This document shows positions 17,094-25,596 of a DNA stretch of 64,000 bases, one piece after another (position 1 is the first letter of the stretch; every line of letters begins with the position of its first letter). Position numbers and translations under genes: made by a program. The notes beneath the pieces were generated by a model that was given only the letters and a program-made list of their open reading frames with translations, searched no databases and was not told where the DNA came from. This stretch comes from Pelagibius sp. (GTDB lineage Bacteria > Pseudomonadota > Alphaproteobacteria > Kiloniellales > Kiloniellaceae). The stretch lies in contig JANQMC010000162.1 in assembly GCA_028280305.1 (NCBI GenBank), forward strand, positions 1 to 64,000, given 5' to 3'.

Positions 17094-18172
17094 TGACCTT
17101 GACGCTTCAGAACGTGAGCAAGCGCGTCGGTGCGGAGATGCACATTAGCGACGTTAGTCTGACGCTCGACACCGGGTCTTTGAACGTCCTGCTGGGGCCG
17201 ACGCTCTCCGGCAAGACCTCTCTCATGCGCCTGATGGCCGGCCTCGACAAACCCACCGAGGGCGACATCCTGGTCGACGGCAAGTCGGTTGTCGGTATGG
17301 CGGTGCAGAAGCGCAACGTCGCCATGGTCTACCAGCAGTTCATCAACTATCCGACCCTGACGGTCTATGAGAACATCGCCTCGCCGATGCGGGTGGCCGG
17401 CGTCGACAAGGCGACTCTCGATAGCAAGGTACGGGAAGCCGCCGACCTGCTGAAGCTCGGTGACTTCCTCAAGCGCACGCCGCTGGAGCTGTCGGGCGGC
17501 CAGCAGCAGCGCACCGCCCTGGCACGGGCCCTGGTAAAGGGCGCCGATCTGGTATTGCTGGACGAGCCTCTGGCAAACCTGGATTACAAGCTGCGCGAGG
17601 AACTGCGCGTCGAATTGCCGAAGATCTTCGCCGCAACCGGTGCGGTTTTCGTCTACGCGACGACCGAACCCCATGAAGCTCTGCTGCTGGGCGGCAAGAC
17701 GGCGACCCTCTGTGAGGGCCGGGTGACGCAGTTCGGCCCGACGATCGAGGTTTACAACCGCCCGGCGGACCTGATGACCGCGCGAACTTTCTCCGATCCG
17801 CCGATGAACCTGGTCCCCATGACCAAGACCCAGGGATCGATGAGTTTCGCCGGCAAGGCGGTGCCGGTGCCGCCTTCGGCACAGGATCTCGCGGACGGTG
17901 CCTACAAGGTCGGCATCCGCCCCCATCACCTGCTGCTGCATCGCCCGGAGGGCGCGGCGCTTGAAGTGACCGGCGCCGTGTCGACCACGGAGATTACCGG
18001 CTCCGAGAGTTTCATTCATGTCGAAAGCGAGGGCGAGCGCTGGGTGGCTTTGACACACGGCGTTCACCGTGTCGAGGTCGGCGATCACATTCCGGTCTAT
18101 CTCGATCCGGCTTCCTTCTTCATTTTCGATGGCGCTGAGCGACTGGTTGCTGCGCCCTCGGGTAAGCTGTGA
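17093..18172 (+). CDS. glpS: Glycerol ABC transporter ATPase GlpS-like, H-loop variant
   Basis: One of two non-identical ATPase subunits of the glycerol importer, 359 residues. The start at 17093 is set by the TGATG overlap with glpD. Walker A is GPTLSGKT (35-42), the Q-loop lies in MVYQQFINYP, the signature is intact LSGGQQQR (133-140), and Walker B is LLDEP with Glu158. The switch histidine is absent: canonical VYVTHD reads VYATTE, so Thr191 stands where histidine should be. A C-terminal TOBE-like domain has GIRPHHLLL. This defect is complementary to that of the next ATPase. Confidence 0.88.
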   Translation: MTLTLQNVSKRVGAEMHISDVSLTLDTGSLNVLLGPTLSGKTSLMRLMAGLDKPTEGDILVDGKSVVGMAVQKRNVAMVYQQFINYPTLTVYENIASPMRVAGVDKATLDSKVREAADLLKLGDFLKRTPLELSGGQQQRTALARALVKGADLVLLDEPLANLDYKLREELRVELPKIFAATGAVFVYATTEPHEALLLGGKTATLCEGRVTQFGPTIEVYNRPADLMTARTFSDPPMNLVPMTKTQGSMSFAGKAVPVPPSAQDLADGAYKVGIRPHHLLLHRPEGAALEVTGAVSTTEITGSESFIHVESEGERWVALTHGVHRVEVGDHIPVYLDPASFFIFDGAERLVAAPSGKL

Positions 18173-18182
18173 GGGCAGGGCC

Positions 18183-19256
18183 ATGGCACAGATATCCCTC
18201 GACAAACTTGCCCACTCCTACATGCCGAACCCGCAGAGCGAAGCGGATTTTGCGCTGAAGCAGATCGACCACGTTTGGCAGGACGGTGGCGCCTATGCGC
18301 TGTTGGGGCCCTCGGGCTGTGGCAAGACCACCTTGTTGAATATCATCTCCGGTCTCCTGGTGCCCTCGCGCGGGCGGATCCTGTTTGGCGACCAGGACGT
18401 TACGGCTCTGGCGCCGGAACAACGCAATATCGCCCAGGTGTTCCAGTTCCCGGTGATCTACGACACCATGACGGTGGCCGAGAACCTGGCCTTCCCCCTG
18501 GTCAACCGAAAGGTGCCCAAGGCGGAGATCGAGAAGCGGGTTCAGAGCACCATCGCCATGCTGGATCTCGGCGACAAGGCGAACCGCAAAGCGCAGGGGC
18601 TGACCGCCGACGAGAAACAAAAGATCTCATTGGGGCGCGGCCTGGTGCGCTACGACGTGAACGCCATCCTGTTCGACGAGCCGCTGACCGTCATCGATCC
18701 GCACATGAAGTGGCAGCTCCGCACCCAGTTGAAGGAACTGCACCACGAGTTCGGCCACACCATGATCTATGTGACCCACGACCAGACGGAGGCGCTGACC
18801 TTTGCCGACAAGGTGGTGGTGATGTACGAGGGCGAGGTGGTGCAGATCGGCACGCCCGAAGAGCTCTTCGACGAGCCGGCCCATACCTTCGTCGGTTACT
18901 TCATCGGCTCTCCCGGCATGAACGTTCTGCCCTGTGAGGTCGAAGGTGACCGGCTCCGTCTCGGCGGCCGAGAGATCGTGCTGCAGCGCCGCTACCCGGC
19001 GCTTAGCGGGAAGATTGAAATGGGGGTCCGGCCGGAATTCGTCGGCTTGAAAGCCAAGGGCGAGGGGCTGCCGATCTCGATCTCGGCGGTGGAGGACATC
19101 GGCCGCTTCAAGATCGTCCGCGCCAGGATCGAAGGGCAGAGTTTCGATGCGGTGCTGCCGGAGGGAACGGAAATCCCCGCCGAGGCTTCGGCGGTGATCG
19201 ACCCGCGCCGCATCAACATCTACCAGGATTCCCATATCGTGCGGGGAGCGGCCTGA
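18183..19256 (+). CDS. glpT: Glycerol ABC transporter ATPase GlpT-like, signature variant
   Basis: Second ATPase subunit of the glycerol importer, 357 residues from ATG 18183, ten bases after glpS. Walker A GPSGCGKT (42-49), Walker B LFDEP (Glu166) and the switch His199 (YVTHDQTEA) are intact. The ABC signature is not: where LSGGQ is expected the protein reads LTADEKQ (140-146), and the D-loop is TVIDPHMK instead of SNLDAKLR. The C-terminal regulatory region has GVRPEFVGL. It should form a heterodimer with GlpS. This glpT is an ABC ATPase named after the rhizobial glpSTPQUV genes, not the enterobacterial G3P antiporter. Confidence 0.88.
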   Translation: MAQISLDKLAHSYMPNPQSEADFALKQIDHVWQDGGAYALLGPSGCGKTTLLNIISGLLVPSRGRILFGDQDVTALAPEQRNIAQVFQFPVIYDTMTVAENLAFPLVNRKVPKAEIEKRVQSTIAMLDLGDKANRKAQGLTADEKQKISLGRGLVRYDVNAILFDEPLTVIDPHMKWQLRTQLKELHHEFGHTMIYVTHDQTEALTFADKVVVMYEGEVVQIGTPEELFDEPAHTFVGYFIGSPGMNVLPCEVEGDRLRLGGREIVLQRRYPALSGKIEMGVRPEFVGLKAKGEGLPISISAVEDIGRFKIVRARIEGQSFDAVLPEGTEIPAEASAVIDPRRINIYQDSHIVRGAA

Positions 19257-19258
19257 TC

Positions 19259-20122
19259 ATGCAGAAGACGCTGAACAACAAAGCCTGGTTCATGGTTCTG
19301 CCGGTGCTGCTGATCGTGGCGCTGAATGCCGTCGTGCCGCTGATGACCGTCGTCAACTACTCGGTGCAGGACACTTTCGGCAACAACGTCTTTTTCTTCG
19401 AGGGAACCCGCTGGTTCAGCGAAGTAATGGCTTCGGAGCGCTTCCATGGCGCGCTGATGCGACAGCTTTTTTTCACTGGTACGATCCTGGCGATTGAGAT
19501 TCCGCTGGGTGTGGCAATCGCCCTGGCCATGCCGCGGTCCGGCTTCTGGGCCTCGGTCTGCCTGGTGTTGATGGCCCTGCCGTTGCTGATTCCCTGGAAC
19601 GTGGTCGGCGCGATGTGGAACATCTACGCGCTGCCCGATATCGGCCTGCTGGGCTTCGGCCTTAACTGGCTCGGCATTCCTTACGACTTCACGCAGCAGC
19701 CGGTCTCGGCCTGGTTCACGGTCATCCTGATGGACGTCTGGCACTGGACGTCGCTGGTCGTACTGCTGGCCTACGCCGGTCTGCAGTCCATCGACGACAA
19801 TTACTACCGCGCGGCGCAGATCGACGGCGCCTCGCGCTGGGCGGTGTTCCGCTACATTCAGTTGCCGAAGATGAAGCACGTTCTGACCATCGCCGTGCTG
19901 CTGCGCTTTATGGACAGCTTCATGATCTATACCGAGCCCTTCGTGCTTACCGGCGGCGGCCCGGGCAACACCACAACGGTGCTGTCCATCGATCTGGTGA
20001 AAGCCGCGCTGGGCGAGTTCAATCTGGGTGTCGCTTCGGCCATGAGTATCATCTACTTCCTGATGACGCTGCTGGTCTGCTGGCTGTTCTACACAATCAC
20101 CATGCAGGGAGAGCAGAAATGA
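19259..20122 (+). CDS. glpP: Glycerol ABC transporter permease GlpP-like
   Basis: Inner-membrane channel subunit, 287 residues with six predicted helices; the first starts near residue 10. The EAA loop that contacts the ATPase is variant but visible (YRAAQIDGASRWAVFRYI). It starts two bases after glpT and ends in an ATGA overlap with the next permease gene, so the subunits are translationally coupled. Identity rests on the gene order glpR-glpD-two ATPases-two permeases-DUF2160-binding protein, which matches the known rhizobial glycerol system. Confidence 0.87.
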   Translation: MQKTLNNKAWFMVLPVLLIVALNAVVPLMTVVNYSVQDTFGNNVFFFEGTRWFSEVMASERFHGALMRQLFFTGTILAIEIPLGVAIALAMPRSGFWASVCLVLMALPLLIPWNVVGAMWNIYALPDIGLLGFGLNWLGIPYDFTQQPVSAWFTVILMDVWHWTSLVVLLAYAGLQSIDDNYYRAAQIDGASRWAVFRYIQLPKMKHVLTIAVLLRFMDSFMIYTEPFVLTGGGPGNTTTVLSIDLVKAALGEFNLGVASAMSIIYFLMTLLVCWLFYTITMQGEQK

Positions 20123-20919
20123 CCCGTCTCCGCTGGCTGGTGCCGACGCTCTACATCGTTTTTCTGATGCTGCCGATCTATTGGCTGCTGAACATGTCGT
20201 TCAAGACGACCAACGAAATTCTCGGCGGCTTCTCCTGGTTCCCGGCCGATTTCACCGTCGACAGCTACGTCGAGATTCTGACCGATCCCACCTGGTACAG
20301 CGGCTATATCAACTCCATCATCTACGTTGGGCTGAACACGGTGATCTCGGTATCCTTCGCGCTGCCGGCCGCCTATGCGTTCTCGCGCTACCGCTTCCTG
20401 GGCGACAAGCATCTGTTCTTCTGGCTGCTCACCAACCGCATGGCGCCGCCGGCGGTCTTTGCATTGCCGTTCCTGCAGCTTTATTCGTCGCTGGGCCTTT
20501 TTGATACGCATATTGCGGTGGCCCTGGCCCACTGCCTGTTCAACATTCCTTTGGCGGTCTGGATTCTGGAAGGCTTCATGTCCGGCGTGCCGAAGGAGAT
20601 CGACGAGACGGCATACCTCGACGGCTATTCATTCCCGCGCTTTTTCACCAAGATCTTCATGCCTCTGATCGGCAGCGGTATTGGCGTCACGGCCTTCTTC
20701 TGCTTCATGTTTTCCTGGGTGGAGATGCTGCTGGCGAAGTCGCTGACCGCGGTGGATGCAAAACCGATCGCCGCGGTGATGACCCGAACGGCGAGTACCT
20801 CCGGCTATGAACTCGGATTGCTGGCGGCGGCCGGCGTACTGACCATTATTCCCGGCGCGATCGTTATCTACTTCGTGCGTAACTACATCGCCAAGGGCTT
20901 TGCGATGGGGAGGGTTTGA
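20119..20919 (+). CDS. glpQ: Glycerol ABC transporter permease GlpQ-like
   Basis: Second channel subunit, 266 residues with six hydrophobic helices (LYIVFLMLPIYWLLNMSF is the first). The EAA loop is IDETAYLDGYSFPRFF. It pairs with the GlpP-like subunit. The ATG overlaps the stop of the preceding gene by four bases, and the stop is two bases before the ATG of the DUF2160 gene. The name is by position in the glpSTPQUV order and is unrelated to the glycerophosphodiesterase GlpQ of enterobacteria. Confidence 0.87.
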   Translation: MTRLRWLVPTLYIVFLMLPIYWLLNMSFKTTNEILGGFSWFPADFTVDSYVEILTDPTWYSGYINSIIYVGLNTVISVSFALPAAYAFSRYRFLGDKHLFFWLLTNRMAPPAVFALPFLQLYSSLGLFDTHIAVALAHCLFNIPLAVWILEGFMSGVPKEIDETAYLDGYSFPRFFTKIFMPLIGSGIGVTAFFCFMFSWVEMLLAKSLTAVDAKPIAAVMTRTASTSGYELGLLAAAGVLTIIPGAIVIYFVRNYIAKGFAMGRV

Positions 20920-20921
20920 GC

Positions 20922-21203
20922 ATGGGTCTCTCATGGATGGCCTGGACTTGGCAGACCGGCGCTTTCTTCGGCGTGATTGCGCTGCTGCTGATCGGCATGA
21001 GTCTCTGGGAAATGAAGGATCCCGGCGGCAATCCGCGCCGTGGCGTACTCGGTCTCGACACGACGCGCGGCGACCGCCTGTTCATCACGCTGCTGGGCAG
21101 CGCGTACATCAATCTGGCCTGGCTGGCGATCCTGGGTCCCAGTCTGGGTTGGGCCATGGTGCTGTGCCTGGTCTATGCGGTGCTGGTATTCCGCTACGTC
21201 TAG
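20922..21203 (+). CDS. glpU: DUF2160 small membrane protein of the glycerol operon
   Basis: A 93-residue inner-membrane protein with about three hydrophobic helices (residues 10-26, 48-63 and 68-86) and a conserved cytoplasmic or periplasmic stretch EMKDPGGNPRRGVLG. DUF2160 proteins occur between the permease and binding-protein genes of glycerol ABC operons; their role is not established. I choose ATG 20922 because GGGGAGGG lies seven bases upstream. A TTG two codons earlier is possible. It may stabilise or gate the transporter; that is inference from context only. Confidence 0.8.
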   Translation: MGLSWMAWTWQTGAFFGVIALLLIGMSLWEMKDPGGNPRRGVLGLDTTRGDRLFITLLGSAYINLAWLAILGPSLGWAMVLCLVYAVLVFRYV

Positions 21204-21297
21204 GGGGCTTGGCACAGTTTTTTGGAGGAATGCGGTGGTCCCCGCAGAAGGGGCCGCAGCAGAGCGTAAACGACAGAAACCTTAGGGAGGACGACGA

Positions 21298-23043
21298 ATG
21301 AGAAAATACCTCTTAGCAACCGCGACAGGGTTATCCCTGGCGCTCGCTGGCGGGACCGCGTTTGCGGACGGCCACGAGGGCATGGGCGCGGCCAAGAAAT
21401 GGATCGAGGAGGAGTTCCAGCCCTCGACCCTTTCCATGGACGAGCAGATGGCCGAAATGGAATGGTTCATGAAGGCCGCCGAACCTTTCAAGGGGATGGA
21501 GATCAACGTGCTGTCGGAGACGATTCCGACACACAGCTATGAATCCGAAACTCTGACCAAGGCCTTCGAGGAGATCACCGGCATCAAGGTGAACCATCAA
21601 CTCCTCGGTGAGGGCGAGGTGGTTCAGGCCGTCCAGACCCAGATGCAGACGCGGCGTAACCTTTACGACGCCTACATCAACGATTCGGATCTGATCGGCA
21701 CCCATTCGCGGCTGCAGCTTGCCTACAACCTGACGGACTTCATGGAAGGCGAAGGCAAGGACGTGACCAACCCGGGTCTCGATCTCGACGACTTCATGGG
21801 TGCGTCTTTCACTACCGGACCGGACGGCAAGCTCTACCAGCTGCCTGACCAGCAGTTCGCAAACCTCTATTGGTTCCGCAAAGACTGGTTCGACAAGCCC
21901 GAACTGCAGGCGCAGTTCAAGGAGCGTTACGGTTACGACCTGGGTGTGCCGGTCAACTGGTCGGCCTATGAGGACATCGCCGAATTCTTTAGCGTTCATG
22001 TGAAAGAAATCGATGGTGTCCGCGTCTATGGCCACATGGATTACGGCAAGCGTGCGCCCGACCTCGGCTGGCGCATGACCGATGCCTGGCTGTCGATGGC
22101 CGGTGCCGGCTCGACCGGCCTGCCCAACGGCGTGCCGATCGACGAATGGGGCATCCGCATGGAAGCGGGTTCCTGCAACCCGCAGGGTGCCTCGGTGGCG
22201 CGTGGTGGCGGCACCAACGGTCCGGCCGCCGTCTATGCCATCCGCAAGTGGGATGAATGGCTGCGTCAGTACGCACCGCCGGGTGCGGCCAGCTACGACT
22301 TCTATCAGTCGTTGCCGGCACTCAGCCAGGGCAATGTCGCCCAGCAGATCTTCTGGTACACGGCTTTCACCGCTTCGATGGTGGCGCCGAAATCCGAAGG
22401 CAACAACACCGTCGACGATGCCGGCAAGCCGCTCTGGCGGATGGCGCCGAGCCCGCACGGCCCTTACTGGCAGGACGGGCAGAAGCTCGGCTATCAGGAT
22501 GCCGGTTCCTGGACGATCCTGCAGTCGACCCCGCTCGACCGTGCCAAGGCGGCTTGGCTCTATGCCCAGTTCGTCGTCTCCAAGACCGTTGACGTGAAGA
22601 AGAGCCATGTCGGCCTTACCTTCATTCGCGACAGCACGGTCCGGCACGAAAGCTTCACCGAGCGGGCGCCGAACCTGGGCGGTCTGGTCGAGTTCTACCG
22701 TTCGCCCGATCGTGTGCTGTGGTCGCCGACCGGCGTCAACGTGCCCGACTATCCCAAGCTGGCTCAGCTCTGGTGGCAGAACATCGGCGACGTCAACTCC
22801 GGTGCCTTCACGCCGCAGGAAGCCATGGATCGTCTCGCCGGTGAGATGGACCAGGTAATGGCCCGCATGCAGGCGGCCGACGAGCAGGCCAATGTCTACG
22901 GCGGCTGCGGCCCGCGTCTGAATGACGAGATGGACGCTTCGGCTTGGCTGGGCAAGGCCGACGGGCCGAAGGCCAAGCTGGCCAACGAGAAGCCGAAGGG
23001 CGAGACCATCGCTTATGAAGAAATCATCAAGCGCTGGCAGTAG
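21298..23043 (+). CDS. glpV: Glycerol ABC transporter solute-binding protein GlpV-like
   Basis: Periplasmic binding subunit of 581 residues, much longer than ordinary CUT1 binding proteins (about 400-440), which is typical of the GlpV group. A Sec signal peptide (residues 1-22, cut near AFA-DGH) is evident. It lies 94 bases after glpU. That gap carries a GC-rich hairpin (GCGG/CCGC at 21232-21235/21254-21257 and CCCC/GGGG inside it) and a GGGAGGA ribosome site. The hairpin may help raise binding-protein output. A strong terminator follows, so this is the last operon gene. Confidence 0.9.
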   Translation: MRKYLLATATGLSLALAGGTAFADGHEGMGAAKKWIEEEFQPSTLSMDEQMAEMEWFMKAAEPFKGMEINVLSETIPTHSYESETLTKAFEEITGIKVNHQLLGEGEVVQAVQTQMQTRRNLYDAYINDSDLIGTHSRLQLAYNLTDFMEGEGKDVTNPGLDLDDFMGASFTTGPDGKLYQLPDQQFANLYWFRKDWFDKPELQAQFKERYGYDLGVPVNWSAYEDIAEFFSVHVKEIDGVRVYGHMDYGKRAPDLGWRMTDAWLSMAGAGSTGLPNGVPIDEWGIRMEAGSCNPQGASVARGGGTNGPAAVYAIRKWDEWLRQYAPPGAASYDFYQSLPALSQGNVAQQIFWYTAFTASMVAPKSEGNNTVDDAGKPLWRMAPSPHGPYWQDGQKLGYQDAGSWTILQSTPLDRAKAAWLYAQFVVSKTVDVKKSHVGLTFIRDSTVRHESFTERAPNLGGLVEFYRSPDRVLWSPTGVNVPDYPKLAQLWWQNIGDVNSGAFTPQEAMDRLAGEMDQVMARMQAADEQANVYGGCGPRLNDEMDASAWLGKADGPKAKLANEKPKGETIAYEEIIKRWQ

Positions 23044-23110
23044 CCTGCGGTCTGATCTTCGCCGATGGCCGAGAGGTCACGGCGGGGATCAAGAGATCGA
23101 AACCACTATT

Positions 23111-23139
23111 GGGGCGGCTTTATGCCGCCCCTCTTTTTT
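23111..23139 (+). terminator. Rho-independent terminator of the glp operon
   Basis: GGGGCGGC (23111-23118) and GCCGCCCC (23124-23131) form a perfect eight-pair stem with loop TTTAT, followed by TCTTTTTTG. It lies 68 bases after the glpV stop. Stem and T-run make this one of the clearest terminators in the window. Confidence 0.92.
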
Positions 23140-23262
23140 GCGCAGTTGCTAATCTTCAACTTTCTCGCAAATTCTTGTGAACCAACTTGCCTTCAGCTTC
23201 GTAAAGAATTGCGTCGGTCATTGAGCCGATACAAAAACCCAAAGAGAATTTGGAGGACAAGA

Positions 23263-23760
23263 ATGCGTCGTACCCCATTCGTGGGCCGGCTCATGATGCT
23301 CTGCGCCACCGTTCTGGTTGTCGCAGCCTGTGCATCACGGGGGGCTGAAACCCAAAAGGATATCGTCGACATTGCTGCTGGTGATGATCGCTTCTCGACC
23401 CTGGTTGCCGCAGTGCAGGCGGCTGATCTGGTCGACACCTTGAAGAGCAAAGGTCCCTTTACGGTCTTTGCGCCGACCAACGATGCCTTCGCAAAGCTGC
23501 CGGCCGGCACGGTGGAGAACCTGTTGAAGCCGGAGAACAAGGACCAGCTTGTTGCGGTGCTGACTTACCACGTTCTGGCGGGTAAGACGCTGTCCAAGGA
23601 CATTGCCGGCAAGACTCTCTCCGTCGCGACGGTTCAGGGTTCCACCGTCGATATCGACGCAACCTCTGGCGTCAAAGTCGACAACGCCAACGTCATCATT
23701 GCCGACATCATTGCATCCAACGGTGTAATTCACGCCATCGACACGGTGATCCTGCCCTAG
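23263..23760 (+). CDS. FAS1 (fasciclin) domain lipoprotein
   Basis: A 165-residue envelope protein with one FAS1 domain, a fold associated with adhesion or cell-surface interaction. ATG 23263 is preceded by GGAGGA. The signal ends in a lipobox LVVAAC, so it is probably lipid-anchored. The FAS1 core has [32 protein letters not shown] and the closing [14 protein letters not shown] second FAS1 gene at 31907 has almost the same core but an ordinary signal peptide. It stands between two terminators and is probably monocistronic. Confidence 0.92.
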   Translation: MRRTPFVGRLMMLCATVLVVAACASRGAETQKDIVDIAAGDDRFSTLVAAVQAADLVDTLKSKGPFTVFAPTNDAFAKLPAGTVENLLKPENKDQLVAVLTYHVLAGKTLSKDIAGKTLSVATVQGSTVDIDATSGVKVDNANVIIADIIASNGVIHAIDTVILP

Positions 23761-23782
23761 TTTCGGGATCGGCGACTGATTG

Positions 23783-23820
23783 GCCCGGCATCTCAAAGCA
23801 GAGATGCCGGGCTTTTCGGT
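23783..23820. terminator. Terminator between FAS1 gene and pseudo-protease gene
   Basis: GCCCGGCATCTC (23783-23794) pairs perfectly with GAGATGCCGGGC (23801-23812) around AAAGCA, then TTTTCGGTTT. It follows the plus-strand FAS1 stop by 23 bases and lies 13 bases before the end of the convergent minus-strand gene. The T-run serves the plus strand; the stem could also slow opposing transcription. Confidence 0.88.
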
Positions 23821-23832
23821 TTAAGGCGCTCG

Positions 23833-24870
23833 CTAAAGGCTTGGCGTGTTCCGGGCCTTGGCGATCAGGCTCGCCAGGAAGGCGATGTCGGCCGTGGAGC
23901 GGGGCGGCAGGTTGTTGTCCTGCAGATAATGACGCATGGCATCGCTCAAGTTCTGTTCGGCGGTGTCGTACCCCAAAGCCTCAAGAAATGCTGCGGTGGA
24001 AGCCGTAGGGTTTCTGCGTATCGGGCTGCCCGCCGTCGGTGGGGACGGCCGGCCCATCAGATTACCCTGCTGGGTCAGGGCGGCACGGCTGGCGAGAGCG
24101 CCGCTCCCGGCCGTGCGCACGTAGTAATCAGCCACAACGTGCAGAGCCCCGTCGGAAATCACGAAGGGCGGCAGCGCGAGTTCGTTGGGGGTCGCTTCGC
24201 AGAGATTGATCAGGCCCGTGTCGCCGGCCGTACAGCCGAAGTGAAGCGAGATCGAGTGCGGCCAATCAAGGCGGTAGCCGGCGCGCAGAAAAACGGCACT
24301 CCCGCGTGCTTCCGCAGCCTTCAGGGTAGCGTTTTCCCACTGCATCCCCAACCAGCCACTGCGCTCGCCGATCGGCTCACTCAGGATCAGCACGGCCCAG
24401 TTGTTGGTCAGGTTCGCTAGGTTGATGCCGCCGCCGGGGCTGTAGCCGGGGGCTGTGAAAAAGCGGGTCACCTTTGAATCGGCCAGGAACCTGTCCCGCT
24501 GATAGGCGGTGATGAAATGCAGCTCCTGCGGCCGCCACCAGCGTCCATCGCGCTTGGAATAGAGGCATTGGGCCTGGGTCAGCACCTGCCGGGGGCCGAC
24601 CATGATGCCGTTGCAAAAGCCGGTCCCGGCAAGGTTCACCCGGCCCAGAGCACTCCAGGGATACTCATGAGCATCGGCTTGGAAGCGACCCTCGAGCGCG
24701 CGCGCCTCTCCGGCAGGCTCTCCAGCAGCAGGCTCGAAAGTTTGCGGCTCCGGCTGTTGCTTTGCAGCGCAGGCCTGGAGCAGCAGCGCCAGGCCACAGG
24801 CTAGAATCAAGCTTCCGCCGCGCCTGCCCGGGGATCGTGTCTGATCGGGACGGATGTCACCTGTCGTCAT
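23833..24870 (-). CDS. Trypsin-fold lipoprotein lacking the catalytic triad (pseudo-protease)
   Basis: A 345-residue envelope lipoprotein. From ATG 24870 the signal ends in a lipobox LLLQAC (Cys34). The body keeps trypsin-like landmarks: the cysteine bridge around the usual histidine (GFCNG at 84-88 with QAQC at 99-102), a WAVLIL strand and a C-terminal C-x-A-x-P block. All three catalytic residues are replaced: Gln101 for His in LTAAHC, Asn157 for Asp, and NELA (229-232) where GDSG should be, so Leu231 stands for Ser. Hydrolysis is not expected; binding or scaffolding is likely. A longer in-frame extension upstream lacks sense as protein. Confidence 0.78.
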   Translation of the reverse strand: MTTGDIRPDQTRSPGRRGGSLILACGLALLLQACAAKQQPEPQTFEPAAGEPAGEARALEGRFQADAHEYPWSALGRVNLAGTGFCNGIMVGPRQVLTQAQCLYSKRDGRWWRPQELHFITAYQRDRFLADSKVTRFFTAPGYSPGGGINLANLTNNWAVLILSEPIGERSGWLGMQWENATLKAAEARGSAVFLRAGYRLDWPHSISLHFGCTAGDTGLINLCEATPNELALPPFVISDGALHVVADYYVRTAGSGALASRAALTQQGNLMGRPSPPTAGSPIRRNPTASTAAFLEALGYDTAEQNLSDAMRHYLQDNNLPPRSTADIAFLASLIAKARNTPSL

Positions 24871-25086
24871 GTATGTCTCTCCGCTTCGGTGAGGCGCTTT
24901 GATCGACGCTCTCATGCATCTAGGCTCTCCATCCACAGCCGTTTTATAGCCCATTTCGTTCGCTGGCGCGCGGGTCTTCTCATTGCTGGCTCGGCGGTGG
25001 CGGTGGCCCGTTTCGTCCCGCCGTGCCATACTTGATAACGGTCGAATGCCTGTGATATTCCCCGGTATTTTTTGGGAGGTTTCCAA

Positions 25087-25596
25087 ATGATTTTGCTGCT
25101 GCCGCGCCTTATGACGGCTGCCCTGATTCTCACAGTCTTTGCCGCGACGGCGCAGGCGCAAAGCGATACGCCGGCGCCTGCCGGGCCCAGCGGCGGACCC
25201 TTGGCCGGTGTTTCCGTTCTTCAGTTGGTCGTGGCGCCTCTCAGTGCCGATTCGGCGACCTGTGGCCTGGAGGCGGGGCTCGTCGAAGAGTCGTTTCAGC
25301 AGCCGCTCAAGCTGGAGAACATCGGCCTTCAGAAGTCGGCCCACGTCCGGATCATCGTGAAGGCCACGTCGGTTGTCTATCAGGACAACGTCTGCATCTC
25401 GAACATCGAGGCTGTGGCGGTTCAAAACACCCGCTACTTCGATCGAAAGACCGAAACCGAGCGCGCCGGCCAGGTTCTGCTGTGGAGCGAATCCGGCCTC
25501 TTCGTTACCGACCAGCGCGATCATGTCGTTCTGACCAATATCGGGTTCCGTGACCTGGCCCGCTCTTTCATCCGCAAATGGAAGATCGATCAGTAG
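25087..25596 (+). CDS. Secreted hypothetical protein
   Basis: A 169-residue protein of unknown family. GGGAGG lies seven bases before ATG 25087. A Sec signal peptide ends at TAQAQ (about residue 21). The mature part has two cysteines that could bridge (ATCGLEAG and NVCISN) and alternating hydrophobic strands (VRIIVKATSVVY, QVLLWSESGLFV), suggesting a beta-rich periplasmic domain. It is divergent from the pseudo-protease gene, with about 216 bases between them, so they may share regulation. No function is proposed. Confidence 0.72.
   Translation: MILLLPRLMTAALILTVFAATAQAQSDTPAPAGPSGGPLAGVSVLQLVVAPLSADSATCGLEAGLVEESFQQPLKLENIGLQKSAHVRIIVKATSVVYQDNVCISNIEAVAVQNTRYFDRKTETERAGQVLLWSESGLFVTDQRDHVVLTNIGFRDLARSFIRKWKIDQ

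Noticed and set aside
24871-25524. N-terminal extension of the pseudo-protease frame by 218 codons
   Set aside because: The lipoprotein signal starts at 24870; the extension is basic and low in structure, and runs over the start of the secreted hypothetical gene.
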